The position numbers and the translations under genes were made by a program. The notes beneath the pieces are model-generated. The model was not told the origin of the DNA, made no database searches, and saw only the letters and a program-made list of their open reading frames with translations. From the NCBI GenBank assembly GCA_002438505.1, contig DJPI01000045.1, positions 1 through 7,931 of the forward strand: DNA of 7,931 bases. Reading direction: 5' to 3'. Below, one piece after another: positions 1 to 6,486 of the stretch. Every line of letters starts with the position of its first letter. The first letter of the stretch is position 1. This DNA is from Ruminococcaceae bacterium UBA6416 (GTDB lineage: Bacteria > Bacillota > Clostridia > Oscillospirales > Acutalibacteraceae).

Positions 1-14
1 CAAAAAAAACGTAC

Positions 15-118
15 GGGCGGATTTCGTTCTGCCCAAAAACGCAAAATTCCTCGGGCGGAACACAATCCGCCCCTACAAAAACGCAAATTTCAATGGGCGG
101 AACACGATCCGCCCCTAC
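15..118. repeat. Cluster of three REP-like palindromes next to RAYT gene
   Basis: Three stem-loops share 7-bp arms GGGCGGA / TCCGCCC around a 6-nt loop: 15-34, 53-72 and 95-114. They are joined by 18-bp AAAAACGCAAA-type spacers. The second and third are followed on the plus strand by CTAC (73-76 and 115-118). Read on the minus strand, each is therefore 5'-GTAG followed by a stem-loop, which is the classic layout of bacterial REP elements recognised by RAYT transposases. The first copy has one G-T wobble in the stem and lacks CTAC, so it looks decayed. The cluster starts 16 bp beyond the RAYT stop codon. That these are the substrate of the adjacent transposase is inference. A role as mRNA 3'-end hairpins for that gene is also possible. 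Confidence 0.8.
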
Positions 119-133
119 GAAAAAATAATAATT

Positions 134-631
134 CTATCTTTTATTATAGAAGCAATCTTCCGCCCATTTTCGCGGATTATTCTCAATATATTGCCAAATC
201 ATTTGATATTCCTTTTCGTTTCTGATAATGTGGTCATGGAAAGAACGCTGCCAAATAGAATCTTCAATTTTCAAATTGTGAAGCTGTTTTGAAATGTTCA
301 TTTTGATATTTCTGATAGCCAAAGAAACCGTGCCAATCCGTTCGTTTTTCATTTCCGATTCTTTAACGGTTAAAATCAAATGAATATGATTCGGCATAAC
401 AACATATTTATCAATTTTGACCGGGAACTTTTCCGGTAGAGAACGAATGGCGTCCTCTGCAATTTTTCCGGCAAAATTCAACCTGTCAGCAATGGGAATT
501 GCGTCCGGACACATGGGATTTTCCCAAAACAACATCCGCATTTTATATGTGCAAACCGTCACAAAATATATGCCCGGCGCGCTATAATCAAAACCTTTCA
601 GCCTTGGGGATTTACGCTCAGAATATTCCAT
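134..631 (-). CDS. REP-associated tyrosine transposase (RAYT, Y1_Tnp / IS200-like)
   Basis: A 165-residue single-domain protein of the Y1 HUH transposase superfamily (COG1943). It should nick and rejoin single-stranded DNA at short palindromes. The N-terminal stretch RKSPRLKGFDYSAPGIYFVT and the metal-binding HUH motif in VVMPNHIHLIL (His 82 and 84) are clear. The C-terminal block WQRSFHDHIIRNEKEY...YIENNPRKW is typical of RAYTs. Tyr142 and Tyr148 lie in this block and are candidates for the nucleophile; I cannot say which. The length fits the family and no frameshift is visible, so the gene looks intact. An ATG at 676 would add 15 residues, but the promoter at 648-676 and family alignment from MEYSERKS favour the ATG at 631, preceded by GGTGAT. 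RAYTs are usually single-copy, non-self-mobile genes tied to REP sequences, and REP-like palindromes lie right behind this one. Confidence 0.9.
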   Translation of the reverse strand: MEYSERKSPRLKGFDYSAPGIYFVTVCTYKMRMLFWENPMCPDAIPIADRLNFAGKIAEDAIRSLPEKFPVKIDKYVVMPNHIHLILTVKESEMKNERIGTVSLAIRNIKMNISKQLHNLKIEDSIWQRSFHDHIIRNEKEYQMIWQYIENNPRKWAEDCFYNKR

Positions 632-647
632 TTTTATCACCAAAATA

Positions 648-676
648 ATTCTATCACATAAAAAGCAAATTCGCAA
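648..676 (-). promoter_or_regulatory. Predicted sigma-A promoter of the RAYT gene
   Basis: On the minus strand, TTGCGA (671-676) is separated by 17 nt from TAGAAT (648-653). Transcription would start near 641, giving a leader of only about 10 nt before the ATG at 631. This excludes the longer start at 676 as the main one. The -35 matches consensus at four of six positions and the -10 at five of six. Confidence 0.5.
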
Positions 677-829
677 GCAGCACTCCGTAATTTGAAAAAT
701 TCAAAATCCAATATCGCATTTTTTATTCTCCGTAAAGCTTAATCCCCTTACGCCGTCAACAAAAATCCCTTTACACCCTCATTTTGCTCAATTTTTCCGG
801 AGGTTTTTAACATTTTGCTATGTTTAAAT

Positions 830-996
830 GTTGAAAACTTTCCTCATTTTGTGGATAAATTCCGGCTCATGTTAAAAATTCCACATTTTTTGTTGAAAAC
901 TCCTCTTTTTGCGTTGAAAACTTTGAAAATTGCGTTGAAAAATCCACGAAAAATGTTGAAAATTGCGCTCCTTGCGTTGAAAATCCAAAACAAGGC
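830..996. repeat. Eight-unit 21-bp phased array of GTTGAAAA (DnaA-box-like) motifs
   Basis: The core GTTGAAAA, or a close variant, begins at 830, 851, 871, 892, 913, 934, 955 and 976. The spacing is 21 bp except for one 20-bp step (851 to 871). Only the 8-9 bp core is conserved; the remaining ~12 bp of each unit vary. Unit 2 is GTGGATAA within TGTGGATAA (850-858), whose complement TTATCCACA is the exact consensus DnaA box. Most other units read TTTTCAACA or TTTTCAACG on the minus strand, two or three mismatches from that consensus. Twenty-one bp is about two helical turns, so all cores face the same side of the DNA. A protein-binding array is the simplest reading, but DnaA binding is inference. 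A heptad-coding repeat is the alternative. Confidence 0.75.
850..858 (-). promoter_or_regulatory. Perfect consensus DnaA box (TTATCCACA)
   Basis: The plus strand reads TGTGGATAA, so the minus strand carries TTATCCACA with no mismatch to the bacterial DnaA-box consensus. It sits exactly in register as unit 2 of the 21-bp array. With uniform base composition, a given 9-mer is expected about 0.06 times in both strands of a window this size, so its position inside the array is unlikely to be coincidence. No dnaA, dnaN or rpmH lies nearby. Confidence 0.6.
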
Positions 997-1097
997 GGCA
1001 TTCGGCCGTTTTCAGCGCGTTTTTGCGCTGAAACGTCCGCATTTTTGCTCTCCGGCGAAAAAATCGGCCGCCATATTATCGTTTTAAGTTTGTCTTA

Positions 1098-1126
1098 TTG
1101 ACCTTATCGCTTCTCTGTGTTAAAAT
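1098..1126 (+). promoter_or_regulatory. Strong predicted sigma-A promoter of the carboxypeptidase-lacZ unit
   Basis: TTGACC (1098-1103) and TAAAAT (1121-1126) are separated by exactly 17 nt, each matching the consensus hexamer at five of six positions. Transcription would start near 1133 in an AT-rich stretch, giving a leader of about 35 nt before the ATG at 1169. The promoter lies about 100 bp downstream of the phased array, so proteins bound to the array could influence it. Confidence 0.75.
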
Positions 1127-1168
1127 TATCCCATATATACTATTATATTATTGAAAGAAAGTTGAAAA

Positions 1169-3070
1169 ATGAAAAGATTACTCTCCGTTTCCTCTTTTTT
1201 TGTTTTTGTTCTTCTTGTTTCTGGCGTGCTCGGCCTCAATGTTTCCGCCGCAGAAAAGGCTCAGGCTGTTCAAAATCTCCGAGCTTCTGCCGCGGACACC
1301 TCTTGCACCCTCTCTTGGAACAAGGTCAAAAACTCCGACGGCTACCGCGTCTATCTTGTTGATGAAGCCGGGCGGAAAAGCCTTGCCACGCTCAAAAAAA
1401 ACTCCCTTCTCTCCTTCACGGCGGAAAACCTCAGCCCGAACACGGACTATTCCTTCATTGTCCGCGCCTATATCCTTGAGGACGGAAAAAAGTATTTCGG
1501 AGAAACGGGCGAAACCGTCACCGTTAAAACAAAGCTTTCAAGGCCTGATTCTTTGACGGCGAAAAAAGCGACCCTCTCCTCAATCACCGTCTCTTGGGAA
1601 AGTGTTAAGGGCGCGGAAAAATATCAGCTTTTCATGGCGCCGACCGGCGAGTCCGCATATAAAAAGCTTGCTGAAACACAAAGTCTCTCTTTCACTGCGG
1701 AGAATCTCTCCGGCCTGACCGGATATAAATTCCGCGTCAAGGCCATTGGAAAAGACAACGTATCTCCCGTTTCAAATACCGCTGTTTTTTACACCGTTCC
1801 AAAAAAAGTTACCGGCGTCAAAACCGCCGCTCAAAGCGGAAGCAAGGTCAAAATCAGCTGGAACAAAACCGGCGTCGTTTCGTGGTACAGCGTATATGCA
1901 ACCGACAAAAAAACCGAAAAGTGCAGATACATTGGAAAAACAAAAAACACCGCATATGTTTTTCAGGGTGACCGGAGCAAAAAGACCTATTTCTTTTCCG
2001 TCCATCCGGTTATCCAAAATGACCGCCAATCGCTCAAGGGCGAATTCTCCGGCCGCTTTAAGGGCGTCACCGGAAAACTCACCTTTACCCTTGAAAAAAA
2101 CAGCCTCAGAAAGGGTGAGTATTCCGATGTGCTCGCCTCAAGCGCAAAGAAATATCTGAAACTTTCCTCGTCCGATAAAGACGTAATTAAAATTGACGGC
2201 AAGTACCGCGTCCGCGCCGTTGGCAAAGGTACGGCAACCATCACCGTCAAGGACGGAAAAACAACCGCAAAGCTCAAAGTCAAGGTCAGCGCACCGATTT
2301 TTAATTATATGTCCTGCGTCTATGACGTGACGAACAAAAAAATGATTTTCGGAAACAGGATGAATGAGCGCTGTTATCCGGCGAGCATCACAAAGCTCAT
2401 CACCGCCCTTGTTGCAACAAAGCACATGAGCCTCAACACAACAATAACCGTTGGCAACGAGCTGAACATGGTTGAGCCGCTTTCAAGCACCTGCGGAATC
2501 AAGCGCGGCGAAAAGTTCCGCTTTGGAGACTTGCTTTACGGTCTCCTCCTTCCCTCCGGCGGAGACGCGGCATACACCATCGCCGTCAACTGCGCGCGCA
2601 AGGTTTCCGGAAACCCGGATATGGGTTATGTTGCCGCAAAGAACTACTTTGTTTCAATGATGAATTCATACATGAAGTCAATCGGAGCCACAGGCACTCA
2701 CTGCGTCAATCCCCACGGTTACCCGGTTTCCGGCCATTACTCAACCGTTCACGACCTTTTGCTTGTTGCTCAAAAAGTTCTCAAGAACCCCACCCTTTCA
2801 AAGGTGACCTCAACTTACGGAAAGTATGTCACCGCCTTGACGGGCGAGGGCAGATATTGGTCAACAACAAACGGCCTCATTGTTCCTTACGGCTCAAGGT
2901 ATTCACCATATGCCCACGGAATGAAAACCGGAACTGTTGATGATTATTACACAGGCATAATCTCCGCCGCAACCAACAGCCGCCATACGGTCATTACCGT
3001 TGTGATCGGCTGCGAAAGCTACGGCGCACGCTACACCGCCACACACAAAATGTACAATTATTATTTGTAA
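1169..3070 (+). CDS. Secreted FN3/BIG2-containing D-alanyl-D-alanine carboxypeptidase (peptidase S11)
   Basis: A 633-residue exported penicillin-binding-protein-type enzyme that should remove the terminal D-Ala from peptidoglycan stem peptides outside the membrane. Residues 1-28 form a signal peptide (MKRLL, a hydrophobic core, then NVSAA before Glu29). Three fibronectin-III-like domains follow, at about 31-121, 124-210 and 211-300, each with the SW/GY..Y..R pattern. A BIG2-like domain (about 302-372, ending VGKGTATITVKDG) precedes the S11 catalytic domain (about 376-633). Catalytic Ser406 and Lys409 lie in PASITKLITAL, and KTG is at 586-588. The second motif is SGG (463-465) in LLPSGGDAA, where the family norm is SxN. 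No C-terminal membrane helix or PBP5-type C-terminal domain is seen. The start has only a weak GAAAG-type ribosome site but is fixed by the signal peptide. It is probably co-transcribed with lacZ 25 bp downstream. A penicillin-binding adhesin with weak activity is an alternative. Confidence 0.88.
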   Translation: MKRLLSVSSFFVFVLLVSGVLGLNVSAAEKAQAVQNLRASAADTSCTLSWNKVKNSDGYRVYLVDEAGRKSLATLKKNSLLSFTAENLSPNTDYSFIVRAYILEDGKKYFGETGETVTVKTKLSRPDSLTAKKATLSSITVSWESVKGAEKYQLFMAPTGESAYKKLAETQSLSFTAENLSGLTGYKFRVKAIGKDNVSPVSNTAVFYTVPKKVTGVKTAAQSGSKVKISWNKTGVVSWYSVYATDKKTEKCRYIGKTKNTAYVFQGDRSKKTYFFSVHPVIQNDRQSLKGEFSGRFKGVTGKLTFTLEKNSLRKGEYSDVLASSAKKYLKLSSSDKDVIKIDGKYRVRAVGKGTATITVKDGKTTAKLKVKVSAPIFNYMSCVYDVTNKKMIFGNRMNERCYPASITKLITALVATKHMSLNTTITVGNELNMVEPLSSTCGIKRGEKFRFGDLLYGLLLPSGGDAAYTIAVNCARKVSGNPDMGYVAAKNYFVSMMNSYMKSIGATGTHCVNPHGYPVSGHYSTVHDLLLVAQKVLKNPTLSKVTSTYGKYVTALTGEGRYWSTTNGLIVPYGSRYSPYAHGMKTGTVDDYYTGIISAATNSRHTVITVVIGCESYGARYTATHKMYNYYL

Positions 3071-3081
3071 TAAAAAAATAC

Positions 3082-3088
3082 GAAAGGA
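3082..3088 (+). promoter_or_regulatory. Ribosome binding site of lacZ
   Basis: GAAAGGA lies 7 nt before the ATG at 3096, in the 25-bp gap after the carboxypeptidase stop codon. There is no room for a separate promoter or terminator between the two genes, so this site supports translation of lacZ from a shared transcript and fixes its start. Confidence 0.75.
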
Positions 3089-3095
3089 CTGCGAT

Positions 3096-6000
3096 ATGAA
3101 GTACATCTGGGAAAACCCTCAAATTATCGGGGAAAACAAACAAGACGGCCACGCAATCTCCCTGCCGCACAAAACCGCCGAATCGGCAACGGAAAGGAAG
3201 GACTCCCCTTTCAAAATTTCAATGAACGGGGAATGGAAGTTCCTCTGGGAAAAGGGAATTTCAGAAGCTCCTGTTGGTGCAACGGACAAGGACTTTGATG
3301 ATTCAAGCTGGGAAACCATCACCGTTCCCGGGGTCTGGCAGCTTCAAAAGGATTACACCAAGCCGTATTATTACGCAAACTCCTATCCCAACTGCATCAG
3401 CACCGACAAAAAGAAGATTCCCTCAATCGACCATGCCGCTCAGGAAATCGGTGTTCACAGAACCTCTGTCAATGTTCCGGAAAGCTGGCTCGGCCGCGAG
3501 ATTTTTCTCTTCTTCGGCGCAGCAAAGGCCGGCCTTGAGGTTTTTGTGAACGGAAAAAGAGTCGGCTATTCCCAAGGCTCCAACACGCCGCACGAGTTTG
3601 ACGTGACGGAATATGTCACTGCCGGAGAAAACCAGGTCACCGCCGTTGTTTATCGCTATACAGACGGAACCTATCTTGAGGACCAGGATATGTGGTTCTT
3701 CTCCGGAATCTACCGTGAGGTCTATCTTTACAGCGAACCGAAGGTCTGCCTGCGTGATTTTTATATCACCACCGACCTCATCAACAATTATACCGATGCC
3801 GACCTCACCGCCGAGCTGTTCATTAGAGACTTTACCGATGCCGGAAAGTTCACTGAGGTTGCCGCGGTCCTTCTCAAAGACGGAAAGGATATCGCCATCG
3901 GCAAAAGTGAGCTCATCACAAGAGCCGGAGAAAACAAGCTTGTTTTCAAAAAGCGCATCATGTCTCCTGCCCTCTGGTCAAGCGAGAAGCCGGAGCTTTA
4001 CACCCTCCTTTTCAAAATCACCTGCGGCGAGGACATAACTTTCAAGGCGGTCAGAATCGGCTTTAAGCAGGTTGAAATTGTTGGCGAAAGAATCCTTGTC
4101 AACGGTCAGCCGCTTCTCATCCGCGGCGTCAACCGCCATGACTATGACCCGGATTTCGGCTGGGCGGTTCCCCACGAGAGATACATTCAGGATCTTAATA
4201 TAATGAAAAGGGCGAACATCAACGCCATCAGAACGAGCCATTATCCGAACGATCCTCAGCTTTATGATCTGTGTGATGAATACGGCTTCTGGGTCATGGA
4301 TGAATGTGACCTTGAAACCCACGGTGTTCGCCGGAAAAATGTTCCCGGAGACAACCCGATGTGGACAAAGGCCGTTGTTGACCGAATGGAAAGAATGGTT
4401 CTCAGAGACAGGAACCACGCCTGCGTTTTCATGTGGAGCCTTGGCAACGAGTCCGGGGACGGAAGCAACTTTTTGCGCATGAAAGAGGCTGCAATGCGCC
4501 TTGACAGAACAAGACAGTTCCATTATGAAGGCGACTTTGACTTCACAAAGAGCGATGTCATCAGCCGTATGTATCCGAACGAAAAGGACTTTGAAAAGCT
4601 CGGAAAACGCGAGCCTATCACGATAAGCGCCTTTGACAACATTGCAAATGCCCTTGCGGCGGACAACAAGCCCATTGCAAAAGAGCTTTACACAAAGCCG
4701 GTTGTTCTTTGCGAATATGCCCACGCAATGGAAAACAGCCTCGGAAACTTCCAGGAATACATGGACGCTTTTGAAAAATATGACAATCTTGCCGGCGGCT
4801 TCATCTGGGACTTTGTTGACCAGGCAATTCACAAAAAGGATGAAAACGGAAATGATCTCTGGCTTTACGGAACAGATTTCAACGAAAAGGAAAACTGGTA
4901 CGTTCCGCCCTATAACACCTGCGCAATCACCGGCAGCAACACATATTTCAACGCAAACGGCATCATTGCCGCCGACAGAAGCGTTCACCCCTCAATCTAT
5001 GAGGTCAAAAAGGTCTATGCCGAAATGAAGGTTGAAAAAAAAGACGGTGCGAAGGACGTCTATATCGTTAAAAACAAGCAGCTTTTTTCAGACCTTTCTG
5101 CGTTTGACCTTTGTTATTCCGTTACAAATGACGGCGAGGTTATCCTCACGGGTGAAATTGAAAAGGAAAAATACGCAAATCTTTCTCCGCTTTCTGAAGG
5201 TGAGTTCACTCTCACTCTTGACATTCCGGAGAGCGCAAAGGGCGAGATAATCATAATCTTCTCTTTCAAAAGGCGTGAGGCAACGCGTTTTTGCGAAAAA
5301 GGCTATGAGCAGACCTTTGACCAGTACATTTTGCGCACCGCCCTCCCGAAAGAGGAAGAAAAGGACACCGGAAAGGTTAAAATTGAGGGCACGGAGAAGT
5401 TCTTCACAGTCACCGGTGACGGCTTTGTCTATACCTTTGAAAACGGACAGCTTTCAAAAATTGAAAAAGGAGAAACGAGCTATCTCATTAAGCCCTTCAG
5501 CCCGAATTTCTATCGTCCGCTCACCGATAACGACATCGACTATCTGAACTTCACTCCGCCGCTCATTTTTGCAAACCCCCTTTTCCAGTGGAGACGTTCA
5601 ACAGCTCTTGCAAAAAGCAAGGCCGTTCTTGTTCACCAGTACAGCCACAGTGCCTTTGTTGAAACACACATCAGCGTTATCGGAATGAAGAATGTTAAAA
5701 TTTTCTATACCGTCCATTCCAATGGCCGAATCAGTGTTTCATATGAGGGCGCGGCGCTTATGGATATGCTGCGCTTTGGTCTGAAGTTCAGGCTTCCCGG
5801 TGAATATGACTTTGTCAGTTGGTACGGCAGAGGCCCGCACGAAACATATTGCGACAGAAAAACCGGCGGAAAGTTCGGAATTTACAGCATGAAGGTTGAA
5901 GAGCTTGAACACCGCTATATGCGCCCGCAGGAGAACGGCCAGCGCACAGACGTCCGCTCACTTGAAATAACGGACAGCGAGAAGCACGGCCTGCGCTTCA

Positions 6001-6233
6001 CCGCAAAGGGAGAAAGCCCATTCTGCTTCGGCGCGTTCAGATATTCGCTTGAGGAGCTTGACAAGGCCACCCACGAGCACCTTTTGCCGCACCAAAACTT
6101 CACCGAGGTCACGCTTGACCTCATGCAGCGCGGAGTCGGCGGCGACGCCCCCGGCAGCGCCTGCCTCCATGAGCCATATATCATGCACAAGGGCAAAACC
6201 TATAAGCTTGAATTTGACGTTGAAGTGAAATAA
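3096..6233 (+). CDS. lacZ: Beta-galactosidase, glycoside hydrolase family 2 (LacZ type)
   Basis: A 1045-residue cytoplasmic enzyme without a signal peptide that should hydrolyse lactose and other beta-galactosides with retention of configuration. All five LacZ-type regions are present: the N-terminal jelly roll (about 40-215, with DQDMWFFSGIYREVYLY), two Ig-like domains around a TIM barrel (about 330-630), and a C-terminal Bgal_small domain (about 765-1045). In the barrel, RGVNRHDYD (343-351), RTSHYPN and DECDLETHG are intact. The acid/base is Glu452 in WSLGNESGDG, and the nucleophile is Glu540 in VVLCEYAHAM. The small domain has TDNDIDY (810-816), WYGRGPHETYCDR and the family's PQENGQR. Length matches E. 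coli LacZ (about 1023). The start is fixed by GAAAGGA 7 nt upstream. No permease or regulator is adjacent, so the natural substrate and inducer cannot be read from context. A related galactosidase preference within GH2 cannot be excluded. Confidence 0.95.
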   Translation: MKYIWENPQIIGENKQDGHAISLPHKTAESATERKDSPFKISMNGEWKFLWEKGISEAPVGATDKDFDDSSWETITVPGVWQLQKDYTKPYYYANSYPNCISTDKKKIPSIDHAAQEIGVHRTSVNVPESWLGREIFLFFGAAKAGLEVFVNGKRVGYSQGSNTPHEFDVTEYVTAGENQVTAVVYRYTDGTYLEDQDMWFFSGIYREVYLYSEPKVCLRDFYITTDLINNYTDADLTAELFIRDFTDAGKFTEVAAVLLKDGKDIAIGKSELITRAGENKLVFKKRIMSPALWSSEKPELYTLLFKITCGEDITFKAVRIGFKQVEIVGERILVNGQPLLIRGVNRHDYDPDFGWAVPHERYIQDLNIMKRANINAIRTSHYPNDPQLYDLCDEYGFWVMDECDLETHGVRRKNVPGDNPMWTKAVVDRMERMVLRDRNHACVFMWSLGNESGDGSNFLRMKEAAMRLDRTRQFHYEGDFDFTKSDVISRMYPNEKDFEKLGKREPITISAFDNIANALAADNKPIAKELYTKPVVLCEYAHAMENSLGNFQEYMDAFEKYDNLAGGFIWDFVDQAIHKKDENGNDLWLYGTDFNEKENWYVPPYNTCAITGSNTYFNANGIIAADRSVHPSIYEVKKVYAEMKVEKKDGAKDVYIVKNKQLFSDLSAFDLCYSVTNDGEVILTGEIEKEKYANLSPLSEGEFTLTLDIPESAKGEIIIIFSFKRREATRFCEKGYEQTFDQYILRTALPKEEEKDTGKVKIEGTEKFFTVTGDGFVYTFENGQLSKIEKGETSYLIKPFSPNFYRPLTDNDIDYLNFTPPLIFANPLFQWRRSTALAKSKAVLVHQYSHSAFVETHISVIGMKNVKIFYTVHSNGRISVSYEGAALMDMLRFGLKFRLPGEYDFVSWYGRGPHETYCDRKTGGKFGIYSMKVEELEHRYMRPQENGQRTDVRSLEITDSEKHGLRFTAKGESPFCFGAFRYSLEELDKATHEHLLPHQNFTEVTLDLMQRGVGGDAPGSACLHEPYIMHKGKTYKLEFDVEVK

Positions 6234-6239
6234 TCAAAA

Positions 6240-6279
6240 CCGCCTGTGACCGAAGCAAAGGTCACAGGCGGCTCTTTTT
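6240..6279 (+). terminator. Rho-independent terminator of the carboxypeptidase-lacZ unit
   Basis: A perfect 12-bp stem pairs CCGCCTGTGACC (6240-6251) with GGTCACAGGCGG (6260-6271) around an 8-nt loop, followed by CTC and a run of T. It begins 7 bp after the lacZ stop. On the minus strand the same hairpin is followed by TTTTGATTA, so it may also weakly stop transcription coming from the DUF6440 gene that converges on it. Confidence 0.95.
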
Positions 6280-6282
6280 TTA

Positions 6283-6471
6283 TTATTCATCAATCGGAAG
6301 CGGAGAAACAACCGGCTTTCCGTCGGCGCCGAGAAGAACGGTCAGCCCTCCGGCATAGCCGGAAAAATGGAACAGGTAATTAACTCCCGTTTCCCTGTCT
6401 ACCCAGATTTCGCTGCCGTCAATCGTTCCTTCGGCGTGAATTTTTATGAATCTTTTTTCTTTTTTGCTCAT
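6283..6471 (-). CDS. DUF6440 family small protein
   Basis: A 62-residue protein matching the DUF6440 pattern as I know it. It has KRFIKI near the N-terminus, then EIWVDRETGVNYLFH (about 21-35), SGYAGGLTVLLG and GKPVVSPL at the end. The family is common in Clostridia and Bacilli and has no established function. The protein has no signal peptide, membrane segment or cysteine pair and is likely a small cytoplasmic beta-rich fold. The start is supported by AAAGGAGG 7 nt upstream. It is the second gene of a two-gene minus-strand unit, 13 bp behind the GNAT acetyltransferase, and converges on the lacZ terminator. Confidence 0.85.
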   Translation of the reverse strand: MSKKEKRFIKIHAEGTIDGSEIWVDRETGVNYLFHFSGYAGGLTVLLGADGKPVVSPLPIDE

Positions 6472-6478
6472 GGTTCAG

Positions 6479-6486
6479 CCTCCTTT
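6479..6486 (-). promoter_or_regulatory. Ribosome binding site of the DUF6440 gene, overlapping the GNAT stop
   Basis: AAAGGAGG on the minus strand is a near-perfect Shine-Dalgarno site 7 nt before the ATG at 6471. It overlaps the TAA stop of the upstream GNAT gene (6485-6487). Ribosomes finishing GNAT would sit on this site, so the two genes are probably translationally coupled. Confidence 0.8.

Larger units (their letters stand above)
632..1168. other. Long intergenic region with phased repeat array and two divergent promoters
   Basis: This 537-bp AT-rich gap separates two divergently transcribed genes. It contains the RAYT promoter (648-676), a GGAGG at 799-803 without a convincing gene behind it, the eight-unit 21-bp array at 830-996, and the promoter and AT-rich leader of the carboxypeptidase gene (1098-1168). 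The 9-mer CATTTTGCT occurs at 780-788 and again at 811-819. I see no tRNA, known riboswitch or terminator hairpin. An open frame crosses 815-1087, but it is more likely a by-product of the repeats than a gene. Confidence 0.7.

Noticed and set aside
632..676. N-terminal extension of the RAYT gene to the ATG at 676
   Set aside because: The extra 15 residues fall within the predicted promoter and before the usual family N-terminus; ATG 631 has GGTGAT upstream.
691..706. AT-rich palindrome TTTGAA-AAA-TTCAAA upstream of the RAYT promoter as an operator
   Set aside because: Short AT-rich palindromes are frequent by chance in such DNA and no second copy or regulator supports it.
830..996. CRISPR array
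   Set aside because: The conserved core is only 8-9 bp and the unit 21 bp, far shorter than CRISPR repeats and spacers, and no cas gene is present.
830..1168. Chromosomal oriC as a firm call
   Set aside because: There is no dnaA, dnaN, rpmH or parB nearby and most units differ from the DnaA consensus at two or three positions; kept as a hypothesis only.
3978..4988. Long antisense open frame (336 codons) inside lacZ
   Set aside because: It is the reverse-strand shadow of a highly conserved GH2 barrel; its valine-rich sequence shows no domain and lacZ motifs explain the region fully.
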